A stretch of 28,710 nt of DNA. Origin: Lentisphaeraceae bacterium. GTDB taxonomy: Bacteria > Verrucomicrobiota > Kiritimatiellia > RFP12 > DVOR01. Both the position numbers and the translations under genes were made by a program. The notes beneath the pieces were generated by a model. The model ran no database searches. It saw nothing but the letters and a program-made list of their open reading frames with translations, and was not told the DNA's origin. The DNA lies in assembly GCA_004555175.1 (NCBI GenBank), contig SFJE01000027.1, forward strand, positions 1 to 28,710. The letters run 5' to 3'. Positions 1-6,855 of the stretch are shown one piece after another (positions within the stretch are counted from its first letter, which is position 1; the number at the start of each line of letters is the position of its first letter).

Positions 1-7
1 TCTTCCA

Positions 8-784
8 ATGGATGTGCTAGAGCAGCATATGAGTGAACCAATATTTTCCCGAAGTGGGGTTTATCTTCTATTGGGGCGGAATGAGCAGGGGAAAACAACT
101 GTTTATGTTGGAAAGTCGATTAGACGACGCAATGGAAATAGTTTTAGACAACGATTGCTTGAGCACACACGGGATCATTTGAGGGGGAAATGGACAAAGG
201 CTATTTGCGTGACGAATGATGAAAGTAGCGGGAATCGTGATTTGGATTTCGACTATTTAGAGTTTCGTTGCTATGAGCTTGTTAAACAGGCAGGGTTGGT
301 TATGCTTAATCGGGTGGTGCCTTCGCAGGGTGATCCATCCTCTGACATGCGTGAGAATGTTGAGCTATTTATCAAGAGAGTTTGTCTAACGTTCTCATTA
401 TTGGGGCTTCCAATACGCGGGTCACGTTGTGCAGAGGTTTCGCTGGGGCGGACTCCTCCGGTGATGAACGCCATACTGCCTAATTCAACCGTGCCGCAAT
501 TCCAATTGACATACAAGGATGCGAAGGCCTTTGCGCGGAAGACGGAAGAGGGCCGCTATGTGCTCCTGGTCGGGAGTAAGGTTGTAAATGAGACGACCGT
601 TTCATGTTCTCCTAATGTGATAAGGATACGAGAAGAGGCTAGGCGTGACGGGGCGTTGCGCGAGGATGGCGTGCTAATCAGAGATCTTGTTTTTGACAGC
701 GCTTCAGGGGCGGCGAAGTTTGTTTGCGGCGCATCGGTGAATGGCCGGAGACTTTGGCGTGAACTTGGAACAACCTGCTTGTAA
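8..784 (+). CDS. GIY-YIG nuclease family protein with C-terminal DUF4357
   Basis: Predicted single-domain endonuclease with an accessory C-terminal domain. The GIY-YIG core is visible as GVY at residues 17-19 and YVG at 33-35, followed by FRQRLLEH (46-53), the likely metal-binding Glu85 in YLEF and Asn101 in MLNR. Residues about 200-254 match the DUF4357 pattern (an Ala/Gly-rich helix, then GASVNGRRLW). Relatives usually carry about 40 residues before the GVY motif, while here only 16 precede it, and the frame is open to the left edge of the window. The true start probably lies outside the window, so this is likely the 3' part of the gene. Base composition is clearly more AT-rich than the ribosomal genes, which suggests acquisition by transfer. 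Such proteins are often found in restriction or mobile-element neighbourhoods; the substrate is unknown. Confidence 0.8.
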   Translation: MDVLEQHMSEPIFSRSGVYLLLGRNEQGKTTVYVGKSIRRRNGNSFRQRLLEHTRDHLRGKWTKAICVTNDESSGNRDLDFDYLEFRCYELVKQAGLVMLNRVVPSQGDPSSDMRENVELFIKRVCLTFSLLGLPIRGSRCAEVSLGRTPPVMNAILPNSTVPQFQLTYKDAKAFARKTEEGRYVLLVGSKVVNETTVSCSPNVIRIREEARRDGALREDGVLIRDLVFDSASGAAKFVCGASVNGRRLWRELGTTCL

Positions 785-1117
785 CCCGCTCAAACTAGCT
801 TCAATCATTGAGAAAAGCTTGATATAGGACCTGTGTTTGCCGTCAAATTTGGTGGCCTCATTGTAGCGCATGCTATAGAGCGTCAGCCGAGGGGTGCTCC
901 CGGCACGCTTGGGTTTCCACAGGCCGTTATCGCGGATAATATGGATGAGTTCGCCAGCCGTGGCCGGACCATTCTCTTTGAGGAGTTCGATGGCCGTATC
1001 GAGCAATCCCCCGCCCGTGCGTTTGTGGAGCACTTCGACGATAGAGCGCGTCCACAGGATGCTACCAGAGTGTTCCAAGCGCACTTTATAGGTTCCCGTG
1101 TCACGAATCGCTAACAC
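704..1117 (-). CDS. Small HARE-HTH domain protein (possible remnant)
   Basis: The minus frame encodes a convincing HARE-HTH-like winged helix at about residues 38-103: LLDTAIELLKENG, then GELIHIIRDNGLW, then STPRLTLYSMRYNE and SYIKLFSM. This matches the family pattern of a first helix, a second helix ending in GLW, a TP-x-x-TLY helix and a final strand. HARE-HTH domains are known in restriction-modification and chromatin-type proteins and are thought to recognise modified DNA. The start chosen is GTG at 1117, preceded by AAAGG at a short distance. No ATG is available between 1117 and the antisense of the next gene, so the N-terminus is uncertain. The last 81 bp overlap the 3' end of the convergent GIY-YIG gene. 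It may be a complete 137-residue protein or the remains of a larger one. Confidence 0.45.
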   Translation of the reverse strand: MLAIRDTGTYKVRLEHSGSILWTRSIVEVLHKRTGGGLLDTAIELLKENGPATAGELIHIIRDNGLWKPKRAGSTPRLTLYSMRYNEATKFDGKHRSYIKLFSMIEASLSGLQAGCSKFTPKSPAIHRCAANKLRRP

Positions 1118-1160
1118 CCGCGCCTTTGTATTCCCTGCGATAAGCGCTTTGGGGCGCTGC

Positions 1161-1185
1161 GGGGGTGGGGGGAATGTGGTAGAGT
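1161..1185 (+). promoter_or_regulatory. Putative promoter with G-rich spacer for the DUF2075 gene
   Basis: An extended -10 candidate, TGG followed by TAGAGT (1177-1185), lies 45 bp before the chosen start at 1230. The 11-mer GGGTGGGGGGA at 1163-1173 is identical to one in the fusA promoter spacer (8172-8182), and in both cases the -10 follows exactly 6 nt later. No good -35 is visible at the matching place (CTGCGG at 1157-1162). Four runs of four or more G occur between 1151 and 1191. Confidence 0.35.
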
Positions 1186-1229
1186 AGGGGGCGTTGCGCA
1201 GGGTGCGCGGCAGAGAGGAGGCGATCGAG

Positions 1230-3368
1230 ATGGGCAAGCGGTCGAGGCGGTGTATGTATGCGGCGCGGGTGGGGGAGTTTTTGGAGACGGCGGAGAGTGC
1301 CGTTCGCGATGCGCTTGTTTCATCGGTCCACGGGGAGTTGCGGTCGACGGCGTGGGAGGCGTGGGAGGGGGAGGTGGCGTTGTTGAAGCGGGTGTTGCCG
1401 CCGTGGCGCGAGGCGGATGGATACTTGTTCTTTGAGTATGACATTCCGCGGTTGGGGAAGCGGATTGATGTGGTGTTGCTGTTGGGTGGGCTGATCTTTT
1501 GCTTGGAGTTTAAGGTGGGGAAGGGGCAGGTGGCGCAGGCGGATGTGGAGCAGGTGTTGGATTATGCGCTGGACTTGAAGAACTTTCATCAGTTTAGTGC
1601 GGATCGGCCGATTGTGCCGGTGTTGGTGCCCACGACGTATACGCGCTCGATGGGTGCGGCGCAGCGTTCGCCCTATCATGCGCAGATTTTCAATCCGGTG
1701 ATTGTGGGCGCGGAGGGGTTGGGTGAGGTGATTACGCGGTTTGTGGCCGAGTTCGGTTGCGCCGTGGATCCGCAGCGGTGGGGAGAGCGTTGGCTGATTA
1801 GCCCCTATTCGCCTACGCCGACGATTATCGAGGCGGCTCGTGCGCTCTACGAGAATCACTCGGTGGAGGAGATTACGCGGCACGAGGCCGACAAGGTCTC
1901 GACGGATGCGACGATTGCCTTTGTGCAGGAGGTGATTGAGCAGACTCGGCGCGCGGCGGGGAAGAGTATCTGCTTTGTGACAGGCGTGCCGGGGGCGGGG
2001 AAGACGTTGGTGGGGCTGGATGTGGCCGTGAAGCAGCAGTTCCGGGATGGGGCGCGCGTGGCGGAGAATCAGGCGGTCTATCTCTCGGGGAACGGTCCGC
2101 TGGTGGCGGTGTTGACCGAGGCGTTGGCGCGGGATAATACCGCCAAATGCCGTGCGCGGCAGGAGAAGAAGAATCTTTCTGACGCGCGGCGCGAGGTGAG
2201 TAAGTTCATTCAGATGGTCCACAACTATCGCGACAATATGTTGCAGAAGTTGCGTCTGCCGATTGTGGATGGGCGGCTGGAGATTGATCCAGCGAAGGCG
2301 GTGCGCGACGAGGCCGCCGGCTTTGGCGAGGTGGAGCATGTGGTCATCTTCGATGAGGCGCAGCGTGCCTGGACGCATGCGCGATTGGCGAACTATCTCA
2401 AGCGTGGCGGCACCTATGGCAATAAGTTCAAGGTGGCCGACTTCCCGCTCTCTGAGGCGGCCTTTCTCATCTGGTCGGTCGATCAACGCAAGGACTGGGC
2501 GGTGATTATTTGCCTGGTGGGTGGCGGCCAGGAGATTAATACTGGCGAGGCGGGTATCGCCGAGTGGCTTAAGGCCCTGAATCAATACTACCGCGATTGG
2601 CAAATCTACATCTCCGACCAGTTGGTGGAGCGCGAGTACGCCGAAGGGCGCGTGGCTGAGTTGCTTCAAGACAATCCGCGCGTCACGTATGCGAGCAAGC
2701 TCCATCTTGCCGTGAGCCAGCGCTCCTTCCGTGCCGAGCGCTTGGCGGACTTCGTTCAGGCGCTTCTGACCTTCAATCCCGCGGCGGTAGCTCTCTATCA
2801 ATCCGTGGAGGGCAACCACTATCCGGTCCGCCTGACGCGCGATATTCACAAGGCACGCGCCTGGTTGCGAGCGCACGCTCTGGGCTCTACGCGCACGGGC
2901 ATCCTCATCTCCAAGGTGGCCGCGCGCTACAAGCCTCAGGCCGTCCAAGTGCTCCCGCAGGGCAACGAGCCCGCCATTCATTGGTTTCTAGAGGATAAGT
3001 GCGATGTCCGCGCTTCGAATTACCTGGAGGATGCGGCCACGGAAATCCAGGTCCAAGGGCTCGAGCTCGACTACGCGTGCATTTTGTGGGATGCGGACCT
3101 CCGTTACGAGGTTGGGCCGAGCTGGGGCTACTACGCCTTCAATGGCCATTGTGCGTGGCGGCCGGAACGGAATGCCGACAATCGCCAGTATATGCTCAAC
3201 GCCTACCGCGTGCTGCTCACGCGCGCCCGCCAGGGGATTGTCATTTGCGTGCCTGAGGGGAATGCGCGCCGTACACCCGAGGGCTTCGCTGAGGACGCCA
3301 CACGGCTCCCAGCCTTCTACGATGGCACCTACCACTATCTACGCAGTCTCGGCATTGTGGAGTTGTAG
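1230..3368 (+). CDS. DUF2075 family P-loop NTPase / SF1-helicase-like protein with N-terminal nuclease-like motif
   Basis: A 712-residue protein of the DUF2075 (COG3410-like) group. Walker A is GVPGAGKT at residues 252-259, Walker B/DEAQ is VIFDEAQRAW near 372-381, and a C-terminal SF1 motif VI-like stretch, YRVLLTRARQG, lies near 657-667. The N-terminal region contains D80 in KRIDVVLL followed by E93-x-K95 in LEFKVG, the layout of a PD-(D/E)xK nuclease core; this is my inference. Known relatives are found in defence or mobile regions and are thought to act on nucleic acids. ATG at 1230 was preferred over an upstream in-frame ATG at 1194 because AGAGGAGG (1214-1221) sits 8 nt before it, and the upstream residues are Arg-rich and unlike the family. 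An alternative start at 1254 has no such site. Convergent with the downstream AAA+ gene. Confidence 0.85.
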   Translation: MGKRSRRCMYAARVGEFLETAESAVRDALVSSVHGELRSTAWEAWEGEVALLKRVLPPWREADGYLFFEYDIPRLGKRIDVVLLLGGLIFCLEFKVGKGQVAQADVEQVLDYALDLKNFHQFSADRPIVPVLVPTTYTRSMGAAQRSPYHAQIFNPVIVGAEGLGEVITRFVAEFGCAVDPQRWGERWLISPYSPTPTIIEAARALYENHSVEEITRHEADKVSTDATIAFVQEVIEQTRRAAGKSICFVTGVPGAGKTLVGLDVAVKQQFRDGARVAENQAVYLSGNGPLVAVLTEALARDNTAKCRARQEKKNLSDARREVSKFIQMVHNYRDNMLQKLRLPIVDGRLEIDPAKAVRDEAAGFGEVEHVVIFDEAQRAWTHARLANYLKRGGTYGNKFKVADFPLSEAAFLIWSVDQRKDWAVIICLVGGGQEINTGEAGIAEWLKALNQYYRDWQIYISDQLVEREYAEGRVAELLQDNPRVTYASKLHLAVSQRSFRAERLADFVQALLTFNPAAVALYQSVEGNHYPVRLTRDIHKARAWLRAHALGSTRTGILISKVAARYKPQAVQVLPQGNEPAIHWFLEDKCDVRASNYLEDAATEIQVQGLELDYACILWDADLRYEVGPSWGYYAFNGHCAWRPERNADNRQYMLNAYRVLLTRARQGIVICVPEGNARRTPEGFAEDATRLPAFYDGTYHYLRSLGIVEL

Positions 3369-3492
3369 GCTTGCTTGTGGCATAGCGCCTTAGGAGCTGG
3401 ATGCGAGGGGGTGGGGGCCCTTTGAGGATGTCGCTGAGTTGGGGGCAGCGGTGGCCAAATCCTTCATAGGAATGGCGAATGCAACACTTGAG

Positions 3493-3518
3493 CGTGGCCA
3501 TATAGAAGTATGGCCACG
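3493..3518. terminator. Perfect 10-bp inverted repeat between convergent genes
   Basis: CGTGGCCATA (3493-3502) and TATGGCCACG (3509-3518) are exact reverse complements separated by TAGAAG. The repeat sits in the 188-bp gap between two convergent genes, so a shared transcription end is the simplest role. There is no T-run on either side, so it is not a textbook intrinsic terminator, and an operator or a processed RNA end cannot be excluded. Confidence 0.4.
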
Positions 3519-3556
3519 AATAATCGAATCCTGCTAGGCGTTTTCCCTATGGGCTG

Positions 3557-5734
3557 TTAGGCTTGGGTGAAGCCGATGGGCGAAGCGTCCTGCAGATCGG
3601 TCTTGAGGGCGCATTCGGCGCGGAGGGCTTCGAGGAGGCGTTCGTTATCCGGCGCCTCGTCGAGGTAGTAATGGGCCTGGCGAACGGTGCGGAAGTCGCC
3701 GGGGGTGAGGCGGGTGATGGCCGCGAGGGCGCGTTCCTGGGCGGGGGTCAGCGGGCTGTGGAAGGCGCGTTCAAAGAAGCGGCGTTTACCGGCGTCATCG
3801 AGATAGCCAAACTCCAACTTGAAGGTGAAGCGGCGCATCATGGCGGGGTCCAAGTGCTTGCGGAAGTTGGTTGCGGCGACCAGCATGCCCTCGAAGTTTT
3901 CCATGTGTTGCAGGAACTCATTGACGCGCGAGACCTCCCACGAGGCTTGCGCCATCTCGCGGCTTTGCATGAGCCCGTCGATTTCGTCGAAGAAGAGGAT
4001 GGCCCCTTCGTTTTCGGCTTGCCGGAAGGCCGCGGCAATGCGTTGCTCGCTCTCGCCCACCCACTTGGAGAGGATATCTGAGCCCTTGAGGCAGAGCACC
4101 TTACGATCAAGCGTCTGCCCGAGATACTTGACGAACTCGGTCTTCCCGCTTCCCGGGGGGCCAAAGAGCAGCAGGGTCATGCGCGGCGCATCCACGGCGG
4201 CGGAGGCTCCTGCGGGCGCGGAGAGGGCGCGCCGCGCGGCCTCGACGATTTGCGCTGGAGCAAGGCGCCCTTTGATTGAGAGCCCTTCCAAGGCATAATC
4301 GCGCGCGGGCAGGAAGGTGTTGCGGTTGCGAATGTTGAGGAGCTTGCAGTGTGGCGCCATCAGCTTGGCAATCAGCCCATCGACCTCGTCCGGCTTGGGG
4401 GCGAGGTGCTTGAGATTCTCCAACACCATCGCGATGCCTCCCGCGCTCGTTTCGTAGCGCGCGGCGTAGACCGGCACCTGCTCATCGCGTACCAACGCCT
4501 CTAGCCCCAGGCGCTCAATGACATTGCGCCAAATGTTGCACCGCTGCTGGGTGTTGAGCGCCTCAAAGCAGATGGCGTAGTCAAAGCGCCGCCGCACGCT
4601 CTCGTCGATGCTCGCGCTGGGCGCATTGGAGATCCAAATGGTCGGGAAGTTCATCGTGTCGAGCAGGGAGTTGATGACGCCCTTCTCGGTGCTCTTGCCG
4701 CCTTGCCCGCCAAAGAGCATTCCCCCGAGGGACTGCGAGCTCCGTAGCAGTTCCTCGGCTTCATCGATAATCATTAGGCTCTCATCGGGCGCCTCGCGTA
4801 GGTTGCACAGCTGAATGCCAAACAGGCGCGAATCCACGTTGACCGCCTTGCCCTCGGTCTCGCCCTGGCGAATTGCGAGGGCATTTCGCCCCACGCGCTT
4901 GGCGAGGGCCTGCGCAAAGCTCGTCTTGCCGGTTCCCGGCACGCCATAAAAGAGGATGTTACAGCGGCCGCGACCGTTGGCGATGAGCCGCTCGAGGAGG
5001 GCGCCCTCCCGCTCGGCCAAGGCGCCGAAGTAGTGCCACGGGAGCGTCTCATCCATCGGCAGGTGTTTGTAGTAGCAGAGGGTGGGCTCGCCCAGAGAGC
5101 CCTCCAGGTAACCCTCGAGGGCGGAGCGGTTGAAGTCCCAGTCGTTATCCAAGAGGTTGAAGCGGCGGAGCTTGCTGGAGGCGCAGGTGGCGTTGAGCGC
5201 CTCGCCATAACTGCAATCAATCGCCATGGCGAAGTAAAGCGGCTTCTCCGCGTTGTCCAGACGCTGCGGCCAATCGAAGCTCGAGGTGGCGTAGATATAG
5301 TTTAGGAGCAATATCTCGCGCTCCAGGTCGCTGAGATTGAAGGTGCGCTGTAAGATGTCGAAGCGCTCCTCGATCGGCTCGCGCTTGACCTCCCCGAGCT
5401 CCGCGATGAGGTAGTCCGCCACCGCTTGGGCAATGAGCCGCGCCTTCCAATTACTGCGCCGATCGGCCCACAGACTCGCGAAGAGGTTGTTCGTCTCATC
5501 GTCAAAGTCCAATCGCAGGAGGCGCGATTCGCACTTCATCATTCGCTGGAGCTCGGCCTTGGTATAGAGCAGTTGGATGAGTTCAACCATCTGCGTACTC
5601 GGGAAGCGGCGCGAAACCAGGAGGAAGAAATCATCATTGATCCTGGGCTCGCGGTAGTTCTTCGCCAGATTCTTCCAATACATCAACGCCTTCCGCGTCA
5701 AAAAGTGTTGCGCGATTTTGCGAAACTTTGCCAT
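3557..5734 (-). CDS. Tandem AAA+ ATPase (SpoVK/Ycf46-like)
   Basis: A 725-residue protein with two AAA modules behind a helical N-terminal region (about 1-240). Module 1 has Walker A GVPGTGKT (264-271), Walker B MIIDEAEE (321-328), sensor-1 Asn370 and RRR at 381-383. Module 2 has GPPGSGKT (525-532), the KWVGESE segment (557-563), Walker B ILFFDEID (579-586), sensor Asn623 and RR (634-635), and looks fully catalytic. The family remodels or unfolds protein partners; no substrate can be named. The start ATG at 5734 has AAGGAG a few bases upstream. The 81-residue gene ends 31 bp before it on the same strand, so the two are probably co-transcribed from the TATAAT promoter near 6050. The conserved N-terminal region without a known domain probably selects the client. 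Confidence 0.9.
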   Translation of the reverse strand: MAKFRKIAQHFLTRKALMYWKNLAKNYREPRINDDFFLLVSRRFPSTQMVELIQLLYTKAELQRMMKCESRLLRLDFDDETNNLFASLWADRRSNWKARLIAQAVADYLIAELGEVKREPIEERFDILQRTFNLSDLEREILLLNYIYATSSFDWPQRLDNAEKPLYFAMAIDCSYGEALNATCASSKLRRFNLLDNDWDFNRSALEGYLEGSLGEPTLCYYKHLPMDETLPWHYFGALAEREGALLERLIANGRGRCNILFYGVPGTGKTSFAQALAKRVGRNALAIRQGETEGKAVNVDSRLFGIQLCNLREAPDESLMIIDEAEELLRSSQSLGGMLFGGQGGKSTEKGVINSLLDTMNFPTIWISNAPSASIDESVRRRFDYAICFEALNTQQRCNIWRNVIERLGLEALVRDEQVPVYAARYETSAGGIAMVLENLKHLAPKPDEVDGLIAKLMAPHCKLLNIRNRNTFLPARDYALEGLSIKGRLAPAQIVEAARRALSAPAGASAAVDAPRMTLLLFGPPGSGKTEFVKYLGQTLDRKVLCLKGSDILSKWVGESEQRIAAAFRQAENEGAILFFDEIDGLMQSREMAQASWEVSRVNEFLQHMENFEGMLVAATNFRKHLDPAMMRRFTFKLEFGYLDDAGKRRFFERAFHSPLTPAQERALAAITRLTPGDFRTVRQAHYYLDEAPDNERLLEALRAECALKTDLQDASPIGFTQA

Positions 5735-5765
5735 TGTTTTCTCCTTGCCTGAGGCTCACACACAA

Positions 5766-6011
5766 TCAATCGTCGAAGAAATCCTTCAACTTCACCGTTT
5801 CGTCTTCCTGCTTGCGCGCCGGCGCTGAGCAGCGCCGCACACGTGCTTCCGCCGCCTTACGATCTTCGCGGAAGATTGCCATCGCTAGGCGAATCTTCAG
5901 TTCGCGAAAGCTCTTCTCCCCCCGAGCCGGGGCCTTTGCTTTGGGGTTTGAGGTCGCTTCCGCCTCCGGGCTCGGTGCGGCCCCCTTCGAACGCTGTTTC
6001 TTCTCCGACAT
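5766..6011 (-). CDS. Small charged protein upstream of the AAA+ ATPase
   Basis: An 81-residue protein with no recognised domain. The first 32 residues are rich in Lys, Ala, Pro and Glu (likely disordered). The middle (about 33-62) is a basic helix containing FRELKIRLAMAIFRED, and the tail is acidic (KLKDFFDD). AAAGGAG stands 11 nt before the ATG, and an extended -10 promoter lies just upstream, so it is a credible first gene of a two-gene unit with the tandem AAA+ ATPase. By analogy with other AAA+ pairs it could be an adaptor, a regulator or a substrate; this is inference only. Confidence 0.65.
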   Translation of the reverse strand: MSEKKQRSKGAAPSPEAEATSNPKAKAPARGEKSFRELKIRLAMAIFREDRKAAEARVRRCSAPARKQEDETVKLKDFFDD

Positions 6012-6045
6012 CTTCCGGACAACTCCTTTCCGCTTGTGCCCCTAT

Positions 6046-6054
6046 ATTATAACA
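6046..6054 (-). promoter_or_regulatory. Extended -10 promoter of the small protein/AAA+ operon
   Basis: On the minus strand the sequence reads TGT followed by a perfect TATAAT, an extended -10 element, 35 bp upstream of the ATG at 6011. No good -35 is seen at 16-18 nt spacing, as is common for extended -10 promoters. Confidence 0.6.
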
Positions 6055-6154
6055 AACCTGCGTGCATATACCGCATACAAAGAGGGGTAATCAGGAACCA
6101 CGGGCGCGCGCCCATCCCTTCCCGGAGAGGGCCTAGCCGCCGTGCGAACGAATC

Positions 6155-6219
6155 GCCGCGCAGCGCGTAGCGCTAGGCGCTCTGCGCTGCGGCCTGGCGA
6201 AACTTCCCGCACGCCAGGC
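6155..6219. other. Two GC-rich hairpins in the 380-bp gene-free stretch 6012-6391
   Basis: The gap 6012-6391 has no credible gene. It holds the promoter near 6050, this hairpin pair and the 22-bp repeats. Hairpin 1 pairs CGCAGCGC (6159-6166) with GCGCTGCG (6184-6191). Hairpin 2 pairs GCCTGGCG (6192-6199) with CGCCAGGC (6212-6219) around a 12-nt loop. No T-run follows, so I do not call them terminators; they may be part of a dispersed palindromic element together with the adjacent repeats. Confidence 0.5.
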
Positions 6220-6248
6220 GGAAACTGCTCCCCGGGGCGGCGGGAATT

Positions 6249-6333
6249 AATAAGACCCCGTCTTGTTGCGAATAAGACGGGGCCTTGTTGCCAATAAGAC
6301 GGGGCCTTATTATCAATAAGACGGGGTCTTATT
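6249..6333. repeat. Four tandem copies of a 22-bp palindromic repeat
   Basis: Units start at 6249, 6271, 6293 and 6315, each opening with AATAAGAC. The 19-bp core is itself near-palindromic: AATAAGAC, a CCC or GGG centre, then GTCTTATT. Unit 1 has the C centre and is the reverse complement of unit 4 at 18 of 19 positions, so the block can also fold as one long hairpin. A 12-mer of unit 2 (GGGGCCTTGTTG, 6279-6290) recurs at 6365-6376 just outside the array, beside the truncated glycosyltransferase. Units abut with no spacers, so this is not a CRISPR array. Confidence 0.85.
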
Positions 6334-6391
6334 AGTTTGCCTTCGGGCGAACGGTAATGGCATGGGGGCCTTGTTGTGATTGTTGTCGGGG

Positions 6392-6825
6392 CTAGTACAA
6401 GGAGAGGTCAATGGCCCCCGGCCCTGGCGCGGGGATGAGGGTTACAACATTGCAAGATGGGTGTTCGCGAAAGAGCGCTAGAGCGTGCTCAATATAAGTT
6501 GGGCAAAGCACATCATCTGCATCAAGGTAGAGGACGAATTCGCCTCGTGCCCTGGTTAACCCGAGATTGCGTGCATACGAGACGCCTTTGTTGGCCTGGC
6601 AAATGAGTTGAGTTTTTGGGAAGTTTAACTTCGCAAGGACTGCGCGCGTCTTTGGGGCGGTAGAGCCATCATCAATAACGATAATCTCAATTTCTCTGTA
6701 TGTGGAGGCGAGGGCGCTTTCAATTGCTTCAACGAGCCAGTGGCCTTGATTGTAACATGTAATGATCACCGACACATCTGGCCGGAAGTTTTTCAACAAA
6801 AAAAGGGGGGTAGATTGAGATTCAT
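6392..6825 (-). pseudogene. Truncated, frameshifted family 2 glycosyltransferase
   Basis: The readable part (6392-6799, 135 residues from a TTG) is the N-terminal half of a GT-A glycosyltransferase: VSVIITCYNQG at the nucleotide-binding strand, VIDDGS (41-46) and the metal-binding LDADD (92-96). It stops soon after that motif, whereas family members run well past 230 residues, so the acceptor half is missing. The start is also broken. No ATG or GTG lies in frame upstream, but an ATG at 6825 in another frame reads MNLNLPP and then meets a C6T7 tract (6810-6798) and a stop. One extra base in that tract would join it to the GT frame. It sits just downstream of the intact glycosyltransferase and next to a repeat array. 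Either decay, phase variation of the start, or a sequencing error in the tract could explain this. Confidence 0.75.
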
Positions 6826-6855
6826 GTTCGCTCTTATGATGATGAGTGTTACTCG

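Noticed and set aside
1320..2981. Long open frame of 553 codons on the minus strand opposite the DUF2075 gene
   Set aside because: Arg/His/Leu/Pro-rich translation with no motif; an antisense shadow of a GC-rich gene whose own motifs are clear on the + strand.
6249..6333. CRISPR array
   Set aside because: The 22-bp units are directly adjacent without unique spacers and are self-complementary throughout; no cas genes are in the window.
6012..6391. tRNA or structured ncRNA in the GC-rich gap
   Set aside because: The hairpins do not form a cloverleaf and no T-loop or acceptor pairing was found; a structured ncRNA cannot be excluded but has no positive support.
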